Origin: Phenylobacterium sp. SCN 70-31
GTDB lineage: Bacteria > Pseudomonadota > Alphaproteobacteria > Caulobacterales > Caulobacteraceae
Length of the DNA: 64,000 nucleotides
Direction of reading: 5' to 3'
NCBI RefSeq assembly: GCF_001724605.1
Contig: NZ_MEEX01000014.1
Coordinates: 34,241-98,240 of the forward strand
Shown here in pieces: positions 25,592 to 34,273 of the stretch. Position numbers and translations under genes: made by a program. Positions within the stretch are counted from its first letter, which is position 1. The number at the start of each line of letters is the position of its first letter. The notes under the pieces were generated by a model. It saw only the letters and a program-made list of their open reading frames with translations, was not told the origin of the DNA and did no database searches.

Positions 25592-28500
25592 CTACTCGGC
25601 GGCGATGGTGTGGGGCGAGGTGAGGTTCGCCAGCAGGTCGGCGCGCAGCCGTTCCGCTTCCGCCACCCGGGCGTCCTTGATGTAACCGAATCCGTAGATC
25701 TCAGCAGGCAGCTCGGCCAGCTTCACCACGATGGCGATGTTGCCGGCGTCCAGCACTTCCAGGGCCCGTTCCATGTCGGCGCGATAGGTGCGGATCAGCT
25801 GCCGCTCCATCCGGCGCTCGGCTGTGCGGCCGAACGGATCGAGCGGCGTGCCGCGCAGCCCTTTCAGGGCGGCCAGGACCTTGAAGCCGGTGAGCATCCA
25901 CGGGCCGAAGGTCATCTTCCGGGGCCGACCGTTGTCCGGGTCCTTCGGCGCGATCATCGGCGGCGAGAGGTGGAAGGTGAGTTTCAGGTCACCCTCGAAC
26001 TGCGCCTTCAGCTTCTCGGCGAACTCGCCGTTGGTGTAGAGCCGCGCGACCTCGTACTCGTCCTTGTAGGCCATCAGCTTGAAGAGGTTGCGCGCTACGG
26101 CGCCGGTGAGGGCCTCGCTGTCCGGGGAGACGGCCTGTTCGGCCTTGCGGACGGCCTCGACGAAGGTTCGGTAGCTCTCGGCGTAGGCCTGGTTCTGGTA
26201 GCCGACCAGGAATTCGACGCGCCGGGCGATCAACTGGTCCAGGCCGCCGGAGAGCGCCAGGGAGCCGCTGGCCGCAGCGCCCGGCGCAGGGGCGGCGAGC
26301 GCCGCCACCGCCTGCGGGTCGATCGCCGCCCAGCGACCCAGGGCGAACGCCAGCAGGTTCTGCTCCACCGACACCCCATTGAGCCGCACCGCCTCCTCGA
26401 TCGAAGCGCGGCTCAAGGGCAGGAGGCCCAGTTGGCAGGCGGCGCCCACGATCATCATGTTGGCGGCGATGGAGTCGCCCATCAGCCGTTCGGCCAGCGC
26501 CGTGGCGGGGACGAAGGCGGTTCCTGCGGGATCGAGGACGTCCTGCAGCTTCCGCGCGGTCTGCGCCTCGTTGAAGTTGATCGTGCGCTGGACGGTGAAG
26601 GCTGCGGTCGGCGTGACGTTGCTGTTCACGATGCCTGCGGTCACGCCGGGACGCAGCATCTGCGCGGCTTCACCGCCGCCGGCTGTGATCATGTCACAGG
26701 CCAACAGCACGTCGGCGGAGGCGGTGTCGACCCGGGCGGCGTAGACCGTATCCACGCTCGGCGCGATCTTCAGATGGCTGAGCACGGCCCCGTTTTTCTG
26801 CGACAGCCCAGTCATGTCGACGATCGAACAGCCCTTGCCCTCCAGGTGGGCGGCCATGCCGAGCACGGCGCCCACGGTGATCACCCCGGTGCCGCCGATG
26901 CCGGTGATCAGGATCGACTTGGCGCCGGTCGCTTCGACGGGTTCGGGCAGGGCCGGCACGGCGACCCCGCCGGAGACCGGCGCGCGCGCCCGCGGCTTGC
27001 CGCCCTCGACGGTCACGAACGAGGGGCAGAACCCGTTCACGCAGCTGAAGTCCTTGTTGCAGGAGGACTGGTCGATGCGGCGCTTGCGGCCGAACTCGGT
27101 TTCCAGCGGCTGCACGCTGACGCAGTTCGATTTCACTCCGCAGTCGCCGCAGCCCTCGCACACCAGGTCGTTGATGAAGACCCGCTGCGGCGGATCCGGG
27201 AACTCGCCGCGCTTGCGTCGGCGGCGCTTCTCGGCGGCGCAGACCTGGTCGTAGATGATCACCGTCACGCCGGGGACCTCGCGCAGCTCCTTCTGGATGC
27301 CGTCGAGCCGCTCGCGGCCGTACAGGGCCACATCGCCCAGCTGCGCCTTGACCTCGTCATAGCGGCCGAGATCGTCGGCCACGATCAGCACCCTGGCCGC
27401 GCCTTCGGCCTTCAGCTCGTGGGCGATCTGCAGGGTGGTGAGCGTGCCTTCCACCGGCTGGCCGCCGGTCATCGCCACCGCGTCGTTGTAGAGCAGCTTG
27501 TAGGTGATGTTCACGCCGGCGGCGATCGCGGCGCGGATGGCCAGCACGCCCGAGTGGAAATAGGTCCCATCGCCCAGGTTCTGGAAGACGTGCGGGGTCT
27601 CCGTGAATGGGGCGGCCCCGATCCAGTTGGCGCCTTCGCCGCCCATCTGCACCGGCCAGGCATGCTTGCGGTGGGGCATCAGCGCCGCCATCACGTGGCA
27701 GCCGATCCCTGACAGGCCGACGCTGCCCTCCGGCACCACGGTCGAGGTGTTGTGGGGGCAGCCGGAACAGAAGAAGGGCGCCCGGGCGTGCTCGGTCAGC
27801 GGCGCGGCCACCACCCCGGCGCGGCGCGACCTCGCCTCGGCGATCTGGGCGCGGGCCGGGTCGTCGAGCAGGTCGTGGGCTTCCAGGCGATCGGCGATGG
27901 CGGCGAGGATCGATCCGGGGGAGAGCTCCCCGAAGCCCGGCAGGAGCGGGGCGCCCTCGGGCGTGGTCTTGCCCGAGACCGTCGGTCGGCGGTCTGCCCG
28001 GAGGTGGAAGAGCGCGTCCTTGACCTGCGTCTCGATGAACGCGCGCTTCTCCTCGACCACGAGGACCTCGCGGCAGCCGTCAGCGACGGCGCGAACCGTC
28101 TCGCCGTCCAGCGGCCAGGTGAGGCCCAGCTTGAGCAGGCGGATGCCCAGCTTCCGGGCCCGTGTCTCGTCGATCTGCGCTGCGGCCAGGGCCTCGCGGA
28201 CGTCGAGATAGGCCTTGCCCGCCGTGATGATGGCCAGGCCACCGGCGGGGGCGTCGAAGATCACCCTGTTGAAGCCATTGGTTCGGGCGAAGGCCTGCGC
28301 CGCCGGCAGCCGGAAGTCGACGGTGCGGCGTTCCATGCCAAGCTGAGACTCGCCCACCAGGATGTTCAGGCCCTCGGGCGGGATGACCACGTCGTTGGGG
28401 ATGCGGAAGTTGCGCGGCACCGTCTCCAGCCGGGCGCTCATGGTGGCGTCGGCGGTGTCGTTCACGCACTTGAAGCCGGCCCAAAGCCCGGTAAAGCGGG

Positions 28501-29065
28501 ACAGCGCAAAGCCGAACGCGCCGAACGCCAGGAACTCCTCGACGTTGGCGGGATAGAGGACCGGGATCAGGGCGGCGGCCAGCGCCTGCTCGGACTGGTG
28601 GGCGGTAGTGGAGGACTTGGCGCCGTGATCGTCGCCCGCGAAAACCAGGACGCCGCCGTGGCGAGAGGCGCCGGCGAGGTTGCCATGCTTCAGCGCATCG
28701 CCCGCCCGATCGACCCCCGGGCCCTTGCCGTACCAGGCGCCAAAGACGCCGTCGTACTTGGGCCCCTGGAAGAACTCGAGCTGCTGGGAGCCGTACACCG
28801 CCGTGGCGGCGAGCTCCTCGTTCACCCCGGGCTGGAAGACGATGTCATGGGCCTTCAGCTGCTTGCGCGCGCGCCACAGGGCCATGTCGAACCCGCCGAG
28901 CGGCGACCCCCGGTACCCGGAGATGAACCCCGCCGTCTTCAGGCCGGCGGCCGCGTCCGCGCGCTTCTGGCTCAGCAACAGGCGGGTGAGGGCCTGGGTG
29001 CCGGACACGAAGACGCGGCCCTCGTCGAGTTCATACTTGTCTTCGAGGGTGACGTTCTGCAGCAT
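25592..29065 (-). CDS. indolepyruvate-type ferredoxin oxidoreductase, fused alpha-beta polypeptide
   Basis: A 1157-residue 2-oxoacid:acceptor oxidoreductase with all modules in one chain. The start is the ATG at 29065; the frame continues upstream without a sensible N-terminus. In order: an alpha-like pyrimidine-binding region (SGYRGSPLGGFDMALWRAR), a CSGCPHN cysteine pair, the thiamine-diphosphate region (GEGANWIGAAPF, LLYNDAVAMTGGQP), Fe-S cysteines in CEGCGDCGVKSNC and CNKDFSCVNGFCPSF, the gamma-type domain (ILITGIGGTGVITVGAVLGM) and a C-terminal DUF6537-like region. Known relatives decarboxylate aryl-pyruvates to aryl-acetyl-CoA. A regulon operator at 29102-29117 ties it to the aromatic cluster. 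Confidence 0.88.
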   Translation of the reverse strand: MLQNVTLEDKYELDEGRVFVSGTQALTRLLLSQKRADAAAGLKTAGFISGYRGSPLGGFDMALWRARKQLKAHDIVFQPGVNEELAATAVYGSQQLEFFQGPKYDGVFGAWYGKGPGVDRAGDALKHGNLAGASRHGGVLVFAGDDHGAKSSTTAHQSEQALAAALIPVLYPANVEEFLAFGAFGFALSRFTGLWAGFKCVNDTADATMSARLETVPRNFRIPNDVVIPPEGLNILVGESQLGMERRTVDFRLPAAQAFARTNGFNRVIFDAPAGGLAIITAGKAYLDVREALAAAQIDETRARKLGIRLLKLGLTWPLDGETVRAVADGCREVLVVEEKRAFIETQVKDALFHLRADRRPTVSGKTTPEGAPLLPGFGELSPGSILAAIADRLEAHDLLDDPARAQIAEARSRRAGVVAAPLTEHARAPFFCSGCPHNTSTVVPEGSVGLSGIGCHVMAALMPHRKHAWPVQMGGEGANWIGAAPFTETPHVFQNLGDGTYFHSGVLAIRAAIAAGVNITYKLLYNDAVAMTGGQPVEGTLTTLQIAHELKAEGAARVLIVADDLGRYDEVKAQLGDVALYGRERLDGIQKELREVPGVTVIIYDQVCAAEKRRRRKRGEFPDPPQRVFINDLVCEGCGDCGVKSNCVSVQPLETEFGRKRRIDQSSCNKDFSCVNGFCPSFVTVEGGKPRARAPVSGGVAVPALPEPVEATGAKSILITGIGGTGVITVGAVLGMAAHLEGKGCSIVDMTGLSQKNGAVLSHLKIAPSVDTVYAARVDTASADVLLACDMITAGGGEAAQMLRPGVTAGIVNSNVTPTAAFTVQRTINFNEAQTARKLQDVLDPAGTAFVPATALAERLMGDSIAANMMIVGAACQLGLLPLSRASIEEAVRLNGVSVEQNLLAFALGRWAAIDPQAVAALAAPAPGAAASGSLALSGGLDQLIARRVEFLVGYQNQAYAESYRTFVEAVRKAEQAVSPDSEALTGAVARNLFKLMAYKDEYEVARLYTNGEFAEKLKAQFEGDLKLTFHLSPPMIAPKDPDNGRPRKMTFGPWMLTGFKVLAALKGLRGTPLDPFGRTAERRMERQLIRTYRADMERALEVLDAGNIAIVVKLAELPAEIYGFGYIKDARVAEAERLRADLLANLTSPHTIAAE

Positions 29066-29101
29066 CGACAAGCCTTTGCAATTCGCTCTTGGGAGCCACA
29101 A

Positions 29102-29117
29102 CATTCGGACCCGTATG
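29102..29117. promoter_or_regulatory. regulon operator, site 7 (CATTC-GGACCC-GTATG)
   Basis: Nine of ten arm positions match. It lies 37 bases upstream of the leftward oxidoreductase start, in the region divergent from the second tetR gene. Confidence 0.6.
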
Positions 29118-29262
29118 TTTCCGCGTCGGGCGCGGGCATTCGGTTGAGAATGGGGGGTTCCAGGTCCTCGGAGATTGAACTTGAGATTTTCGCTATTGAA
29201 GGAGCCGGCGCGCGGCACCGTTCAGCCTTCGGTTCAGCCTAGGCGCCGGGGCTGGTTCGGTC

Positions 29263-29278
29263 AATACGGTGCCGTATG
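29263..29278. promoter_or_regulatory. regulon operator, site 8, spanning the tetR start codon
   Basis: AATAC-GGTGCC-GTATG; 9 of 10 arm positions match. The last three bases, ATG, are the start codon of the second TetR gene, so bound repressor would sit on its transcription start: direct autorepression. Confidence 0.7.
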
Positions 29279-30025
29279 AACATTGGACTTGAGTCGCGGA
29301 AGCGGCTGGATCGGGAGGATTGGATCCGGGCGGCCCTTGAGGTGCTGGTCGACCAGAGCGTGGAGTCGGTGGCGGTGGAGCCGCTCGCTCGGGCGCTGAA
29401 GGTCAGCAAGGGCAGCTTCTACTGGCACTTCAAGGATCGCGAGGATCTTCTGGAGGCCGTGATCGAGTACTGGCGCGACAACTCCACCCGCAACATCATC
29501 CGCTATGTGGAGACAAAGGGGGACAGTCCCGCCGAGAAGCTGCACCTCCTGTCGAAGATCGCCATCGACATGTCGCCGGGCAATCCTCTGGCGAGGATGG
29601 AGGTGGCGATCCGCGCCTGGGCCCGCCGCGACCCGCGGGTGCGCGCGGTGCTCACGGAATGCGACCGGGAGCGGATCTCGTACCTGGCGCAGCTCTTCCG
29701 GGAGTGCGGTCTCGAGGCGGACGAGGCCGAGGCCCGGGGCGCGCTGCTGTTCGGCTTCGCGGTCGGCGAGCGGAACATCTTCCGCGAGGAGGCCAGGCGC
29801 GCGCAGCGCGGCCGGCTCGACCGGCTGCTGGAGTTGCTGATCGACGAACCGGTGGGGCAAGCCGCGCCGAAGGCCGGCGCGCGCAAGCCGGCGCCGCCCG
29901 AGACGGCGAAGGCGCCCAAGGCCGCGAAGGCGGCCGAGACCGCGAAGGCGGCCAAGGCGCCGCCGCCGCGTGCGCGCGCCCCGCGGCGGGCCCCCTCCAG
30001 GAAGCTGCCTTCGGCCGAAGACTAG
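29276..30025 (+). CDS. TetR-family repressor 2 with basic Ala/Lys/Pro-rich tail
   Basis: A 249-residue TetR regulator paralogous to the one at 14110. The helix-turn-helix region is LARALKVSKGSFYWHFKDRE; the effector domain contains AIRAWARRDPRVRAVLTECD. After about residue 200 it carries a 50-residue low-complexity tail built from KAPKAAKAAETAKAAKAPPP-type repeats, absent from its paralogue and reminiscent of histone H1-like tails. The ATG has no ribosome binding site and lies inside operator site 8, so the mRNA is probably leaderless, a common situation in Caulobacter. It is divergent from the oxidoreductase gene. The tail may add non-specific DNA binding; that is inference. Confidence 0.82.
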   Translation: MNIGLESRKRLDREDWIRAALEVLVDQSVESVAVEPLARALKVSKGSFYWHFKDREDLLEAVIEYWRDNSTRNIIRYVETKGDSPAEKLHLLSKIAIDMSPGNPLARMEVAIRAWARRDPRVRAVLTECDRERISYLAQLFRECGLEADEAEARGALLFGFAVGERNIFREEARRAQRGRLDRLLELLIDEPVGQAAPKAGARKPAPPETAKAPKAAKAAETAKAAKAPPPRARAPRRAPSRKLPSAED

Positions 30026-30084
30026 CGACGTCCGTCCCGCGGGACTGCGGTGGCCGGCCCGGGGCAGGCGCAGCCTTGGCTCAA

Positions 30085-30104
30085 ACAATACGCCGGCGTA
30101 TTGT
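30085..30104. promoter_or_regulatory. regulon operator, site 9: perfect 20-bp palindrome
   Basis: ACAATACGCCGGCGTATTGT is symmetric at every position. It is the best candidate for the high-affinity site of the TetR 2 flavour (core GCCGGC). It lies 107 bases before the acyl-CoA ligase start. Confidence 0.75.
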
Positions 30105-30210
30105 CTGGGCCGGGGCGCTGAGCTAGCCTCGGCGCTGGTCGCACCTGACGCGGGAGCGCTCGGCCCGATGCCGAGGCGCCGAGGCGCCGGGCGACGGCGG
30201 AGGAGCGTAC

Positions 30211-31935
30211 ATGTCTCAGGTCATCGATCAGCCCAGCCCACCCGTGACGAGCCCGGCCGCGGACTACGCGGCCGAGCCCTGGCGGGTCCATTACGGCAAG
30301 GCGGCGATGCGCGCGGACAGGCTGCGCCCGTTCCCGCTGTTCGACATGCTGCTCTGGGCCGAGCGGCACTTTCCCGACCGGCCCTATGTGACCTTCCAGG
30401 ATCACACCATCACCTATGCGGATGCGCTGGCGATGGTCGATCGTCTGGCCGCGGGGCTCGCCGACCTCGGGGTGGGGAGGGGCGATCGCGTGGGCTACTG
30501 CATGGCCAACCATTCCGCCTTCGCGGTGCTCCACTTCGCGCTCTGGAAGATCGGCGCCGTCGTCGTCAGCATGAACCCGCTGTACCCGGTGAGCCGGCTC
30601 GCGGACCAGGCGGCCGACGCCGGGGTCAAGGCGATCCTGACGACGGACGAACCCGAAGTCAGCGACCGCTTCCTGGCTCTGGCGAAGGTCGAGCCGCAGC
30701 GGCCCCGGATCATCCTGGCGCGGCATGACGCCGGCGACCTGGAGGCGGCCCCCCGGCTTTCGGAGCAGGCCCGCGCGACCGGCGCGGTGCGGCTCTCCGA
30801 CCTGCTCACCGTGGGGAGCGACGTTCCGACGGCTCGGGTCGATACCGACGACCTCGCAGCCCTGGCCTACACCGGCGGCACGACCGGTGCGCCCAAGGGG
30901 GTGATGCTGACCCACGCCAACCTCTCGATGAACTGTCAGCAGATGAGGAGTTGGTACCCGCAGCTGAGCGCGGGCGTGGAGGCGACCTGCGTCGGCGCGC
31001 CCATGACCCACATCGCCGGGATCAGTCCGATCCTCAACTTCATGACCCTGCTGGGCGGCGAGATCATCATCCAGCCGCGCTTCGATCCGGCGGGCCTGCT
31101 GCAGGCGGTGGACGAGGGGCGGGTCACCCTGCTGCTGCTCACCCCCACCATGCTGGTGGGAATGCGAGATCTGATGGAGAGCCGCCCGATCGACTGGTCG
31201 CGGGTGAAGCTGATCCAGTGCGGCGCCGCGCCCCTGACGCCGGAGCTGACGCGGGTCTTCCGGGCCATCACCGGGCAGCCCATCGTCAACCTATTCGGCA
31301 TGACCGAGACCTCGCCCGCAGTGGTCTACGGAATGCCCGCCGCGCCGGGAGGCGAGCTGGCCACGGGATGCCCGCTGCCGCTCACCCGGGTGCAGGTGCG
31401 GGCCAAGGACGACCCCAGCCGCTGCGTGCCGCTGGGCGAGGCGGGCGAGCTGTGCTTCGCCGGCCCGCAGGTGACCCGGGGCTACTGGAACCGGGAGGAC
31501 GAGAACGCCACCTTCTTCGTCGACGGCTTCTTCCGCACCGGCGATGTGGGCTACGTCACCGCCGATGGCTTCGTGCACGTCGTCGACCGCCTGAAGGACG
31601 TGATCATCGCCGGCGGCAACAACGTCTATCCCACCCAGGTCGAGAGCGTGCTCGCCGAGCACCCCGCGATCGCCGAGGCGGCGGTGATCGGCACGCCGCA
31701 TCCCTACCGCGGGGAGACAGTGAAGGCCGTCGTGCGTCTCCGCCCAGGGGCCGAGCTCACCCTCGACGAGCTGCAGCAGGATCTGGCCGGCAGGCTGTCT
31801 CCCGTGGAGATGCCGAAGGTGCTCGAGATCCTCGAGGACCTTCCGCGGACGCCGAACATGAAGGTCTCCCGCCAGGCGCTGCGCGAGCGCGAGCGCCAGC
31901 TGACGGGCGTCGACGGGCCGGGCGCAGCCGGCTGA
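30211..31935 (+). CDS. long-chain-type acyl-CoA ligase (FadD-like, AMP-forming)
   Basis: A 574-residue ANL-superfamily ligase. Motifs: LAYTGGTTGAPKGVMLTHAN (A3), LFGMTETSPAV (A5), GYWNREDENATF and the hinge VDRLKDVIIAGGNNVYPTQVE; the C-terminal lysine is in RTPNMKVSR. It is closely similar to the leftward ligase at 35814 and less so to the CaiC-like one at 12495. It is preceded by the 20-bp palindromic operator. It is probably used to activate an aryl-alkanoic acid substrate or the acid released after ring cleavage. The end-to-start gap to the hydrolase operon contains its own operator. Confidence 0.88.
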   Translation: MSQVIDQPSPPVTSPAADYAAEPWRVHYGKAAMRADRLRPFPLFDMLLWAERHFPDRPYVTFQDHTITYADALAMVDRLAAGLADLGVGRGDRVGYCMANHSAFAVLHFALWKIGAVVVSMNPLYPVSRLADQAADAGVKAILTTDEPEVSDRFLALAKVEPQRPRIILARHDAGDLEAAPRLSEQARATGAVRLSDLLTVGSDVPTARVDTDDLAALAYTGGTTGAPKGVMLTHANLSMNCQQMRSWYPQLSAGVEATCVGAPMTHIAGISPILNFMTLLGGEIIIQPRFDPAGLLQAVDEGRVTLLLLTPTMLVGMRDLMESRPIDWSRVKLIQCGAAPLTPELTRVFRAITGQPIVNLFGMTETSPAVVYGMPAAPGGELATGCPLPLTRVQVRAKDDPSRCVPLGEAGELCFAGPQVTRGYWNREDENATFFVDGFFRTGDVGYVTADGFVHVVDRLKDVIIAGGNNVYPTQVESVLAEHPAIAEAAVIGTPHPYRGETVKAVVRLRPGAELTLDELQQDLAGRLSPVEMPKVLEILEDLPRTPNMKVSRQALRERERQLTGVDGPGAAG

Positions 31936-31967
31936 CCGGCCGACCCGCGACTGCCGCGAGATCTGGC

Positions 31968-32016
31968 TTGACATCTGTCAAGGCGCGGCTGCAATCAAAC
32001 CATACGGTTGCGAATG
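31968..32016 (+). promoter_or_regulatory. promoter and regulon operator, site 10 (oxygenase operon B)
   Basis: TTGACA at 31968-31973, an imperfect -10 candidate AATCAA (31993-31998), then the dyad CATAC-GGTTGC-GAATG (32001-32016; 9 of 10 arm positions). The spacing to the operator is about 5 bases longer than in sites 3 and 4. It drives hydrolase-alpha-beta-quinone oxidoreductase. Confidence 0.6.
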
Positions 32017-32050
32017 TTTTCATTCGCCAGTTCGAAGCGAGGGAACGAGG

Positions 32051-32896
32051 ATGGCCAGCCCGCAGGGATCGTTCGTCACGGTCGGCGATGTCCGGACGCA
32101 TTATCACGACGTGGGCGCAGGCCCCCCGGTGGTCCTGCTGCACGGCTCCGGCCCCGGCGTCAGCGCCTGGGAGAACTGGGGCAGGGTGATCCCGCGCCTG
32201 GCCGACACGCACCGAGTGATCGCGCCCGACATGGCCGGGTTCGGCCTCACCGAAGGGCCGGCCGGCCAGCCGCTCGATATCAAGCTCTGGGTGGCCCAGC
32301 TCACCGAGCTCCTGGACGCGCTCGATGTCGGCCCGGCGGTGCTCGTCGGCAACTCGTTCGGCGGCGGGCTGTCGCTTGCCACCACCTTCAGGGATCCGTC
32401 GCGAGTCCGCGGTCTTGTGCTGATGGGGACGCCGTTCGGCCGTTTCGAGCAGACCGCGGCCCTGCACCAGGGGACCGAATACACGCCCTCGCTCGAGAAC
32501 ATGCGCGCGATCCTAGGCCGCTTCCCGCACGACCCCGCGATCGTCACCGACGAGATGGTGCGCACGCGCTACGAGATGAGCCTGCGCCACCCCGACAACG
32601 CCGCGCTGCGGGCGCTGATGCCCGAAAAGCCGACCGACGGGCAGCCGGTGATCGTGCGCGGCGCGCCGTTCGAGCGGCTGGCGACGCTCACCCAGCCGAC
32701 CCTGGTGCTGCACGGGCGTGAGGACATCGTCATCCCGATGGAGGTGGCGGTGGACGCAGCCCGCCACATCCCCGACAGCGAGCTGCACCTGTTCGGCCGC
32801 TGCGGACACTGGGTGCAGTTGGAGCGGCCCGAGGCTTTCGTTCTCCTGGTGCGCGACTTCCTCGCCCGTCGGTTCCCCGCAGATGCGCCGGCCTGA
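32051..32896 (+). CDS. meta-cleavage-product hydrolase (second copy)
   Basis: A 281-residue alpha/beta hydrolase paralogous to the one at 10342. Catalytic Ser102 (VGNSFGG), Asp225 (LHGREDIVIP) and His253 (FGRCGHW) are intact, and the oxyanion region HGSGPGVSAWENW is typical of this group. It is first in oxygenase operon B, which lacks its own ring-cleavage enzyme, so it should act on products of the LigAB dioxygenase. The region between residues 130 and 180, which forms the lid and contacts the acyl part, differs most between the two copies, consistent with different side-chain preferences. Confidence 0.87.
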   Translation: MASPQGSFVTVGDVRTHYHDVGAGPPVVLLHGSGPGVSAWENWGRVIPRLADTHRVIAPDMAGFGLTEGPAGQPLDIKLWVAQLTELLDALDVGPAVLVGNSFGGGLSLATTFRDPSRVRGLVLMGTPFGRFEQTAALHQGTEYTPSLENMRAILGRFPHDPAIVTDEMVRTRYEMSLRHPDNAALRALMPEKPTDGQPVIVRGAPFERLATLTQPTLVLHGREDIVIPMEVAVDAARHIPDSELHLFGRCGHWVQLERPEAFVLLVRDFLARRFPADAPA

Positions 32897-32946
32897 GCAA
32901 GCCTTGCGCACCCTCTCAACTCGCCAAATCGGTGAAGGACATCCCC

Positions 32947-34263
32947 ATGGCTGACATCCTCCAAGCGAGGGCCCCCTCCGCGGCGGACCTGGACTTTCAT
33001 CGCCTCGTCGATGCGGAGAACGGCTGGATCGACCGCCGCATCTTCTGGGACGAAGGCATCTACCAGCTGGAGCTTGAGCGCATCTTCGCCCGCTGCTGGG
33101 TGTTCGTGGGCCACGAGTCGCAGTTCGCCGAGCCGGGCGACTTCGTCACCACCTACATCGGTCAGGACGCGGTGATCGCCGCCAAGGACCGGAAGGGAGG
33201 CGTCAACGTCTTCCTGAACTCCTGCTCCCACCGGGGGAACCGGGTGTGCTTCGCCGAGGCCGGCAACGCGCGCCGGTTCACTTGCAACTTCCACGGCTGG
33301 GCCTTCGGCCTCGATGGCGCGCTGCTGGGCGCCCACGAGGAGGAGCACTACGAGCGGTGCAGCACCTTCGACAAGTCCAAGCTGGGCCTACACCGCGCCC
33401 GGGTTGGCATCTACAAGGGCCTGGTCTTCGCCACCTTCGATCCCGAGGCGCCCTCGCTCGACGACTACCTGGGCGACTACCGCTACTACCTCGACGTCCT
33501 CCTGGACAATGACCCCGGCGGCACGGAATTTATCGAAGGCAACGTCAAGTCGCGGCTGGGCTGCAACTGGAAGTTCGCGGCCGAGAACTTCGTGGGCGAC
33601 GCCTATCACGCCGGCTGGACCCACGCCTCTGCGGCCCGGGCGATCTTCGGCAAGGACGTGAAGGTCAATGTCGAGCGCTCCTACCAGGCCAACATCAACG
33701 GCCACGGCACGGAGTTCGGCCTCGACCTGATCGGCAACGCCATGGGCCTGGCGGAGCCCGAGGTGGTCGAATACCTGAAGGAGAACGAGGCGCGCTTCGC
33801 GGAGCGTCTGGGCAAGCTGCGTTCGCGGATGGTCGGCGCGATGAGCTCGTCCAACGTGTTCCCGAACCTCGCCTATCTCACCGGCTTCAACACCTGGCGC
33901 ACCTGGACGCCGAAGGGGCCGCACGAGATCGAGCTGCACACGTGGGTGCTGGTGAACAAGGACATGCCCCAGCGCCTGAAGGACGCCTACCGGCGCGGCG
34001 TGTCGCGCACCTTCTCGCCGACGGGCATGTTCGAGTCCGACGACGGGGAGAACTGGGAGCACTGCACGCGCTCCAACGCCGGCGTGGTGACCCGCCGGCA
34101 GAAGCTGCACTACGGCCTGGGCATGGACTCGCGCATGGAGCACGAGGAGTTCCCCGGCGCCGTCTACAAGGTGCAGCTCAACGATGCCAACCAGCGCGCC
34201 TTCTACCTGCGCTGGGCCGACCTGATGTCCGCGGCCAGCTGGGCCGAAGTTCCGCAGCGCTGA
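32947..34263 (+). CDS. Rieske ring-hydroxylating dioxygenase, alpha subunit (system B)
   Basis: A 438-residue catalytic subunit. I start at the ATG at 32947, with GAAGGA 6 bases upstream; a GTG five codons earlier is possible. The Rieske ligands are Cys93, His95, Cys113 and His116. The mononuclear iron site is in ENFVGDAYHAGWTH: His221 and His226, with bridging Asp218. It is highly similar along its length to the system A alpha subunit. The GDAYH form is the commoner one in naphthalene/biphenyl-type enzymes, whereas system A has GDSLH. It is partnered with the beta subunit 10 bases downstream and has no dedicated ferredoxin or reductase. Confidence 0.93.
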   Translation: MADILQARAPSAADLDFHRLVDAENGWIDRRIFWDEGIYQLELERIFARCWVFVGHESQFAEPGDFVTTYIGQDAVIAAKDRKGGVNVFLNSCSHRGNRVCFAEAGNARRFTCNFHGWAFGLDGALLGAHEEEHYERCSTFDKSKLGLHRARVGIYKGLVFATFDPEAPSLDDYLGDYRYYLDVLLDNDPGGTEFIEGNVKSRLGCNWKFAAENFVGDAYHAGWTHASAARAIFGKDVKVNVERSYQANINGHGTEFGLDLIGNAMGLAEPEVVEYLKENEARFAERLGKLRSRMVGAMSSSNVFPNLAYLTGFNTWRTWTPKGPHEIELHTWVLVNKDMPQRLKDAYRRGVSRTFSPTGMFESDDGENWEHCTRSNAGVVTRRQKLHYGLGMDSRMEHEEFPGAVYKVQLNDANQRAFYLRWADLMSAASWAEVPQR

Positions 34264-34273
34264 GGAGCCGTCC

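Noticed and set aside
25358-27712. 784-residue rightward open frame over the 2-oxoacid oxidoreductase gene
   Set aside because: Shadow of the leftward gene. It has low-complexity His/Arg/Gly/Asp composition and no ribosome binding site.
27752-29242. 496-residue rightward open frame
   Set aside because: Also antisense to the oxidoreductase, with the same shadow composition.
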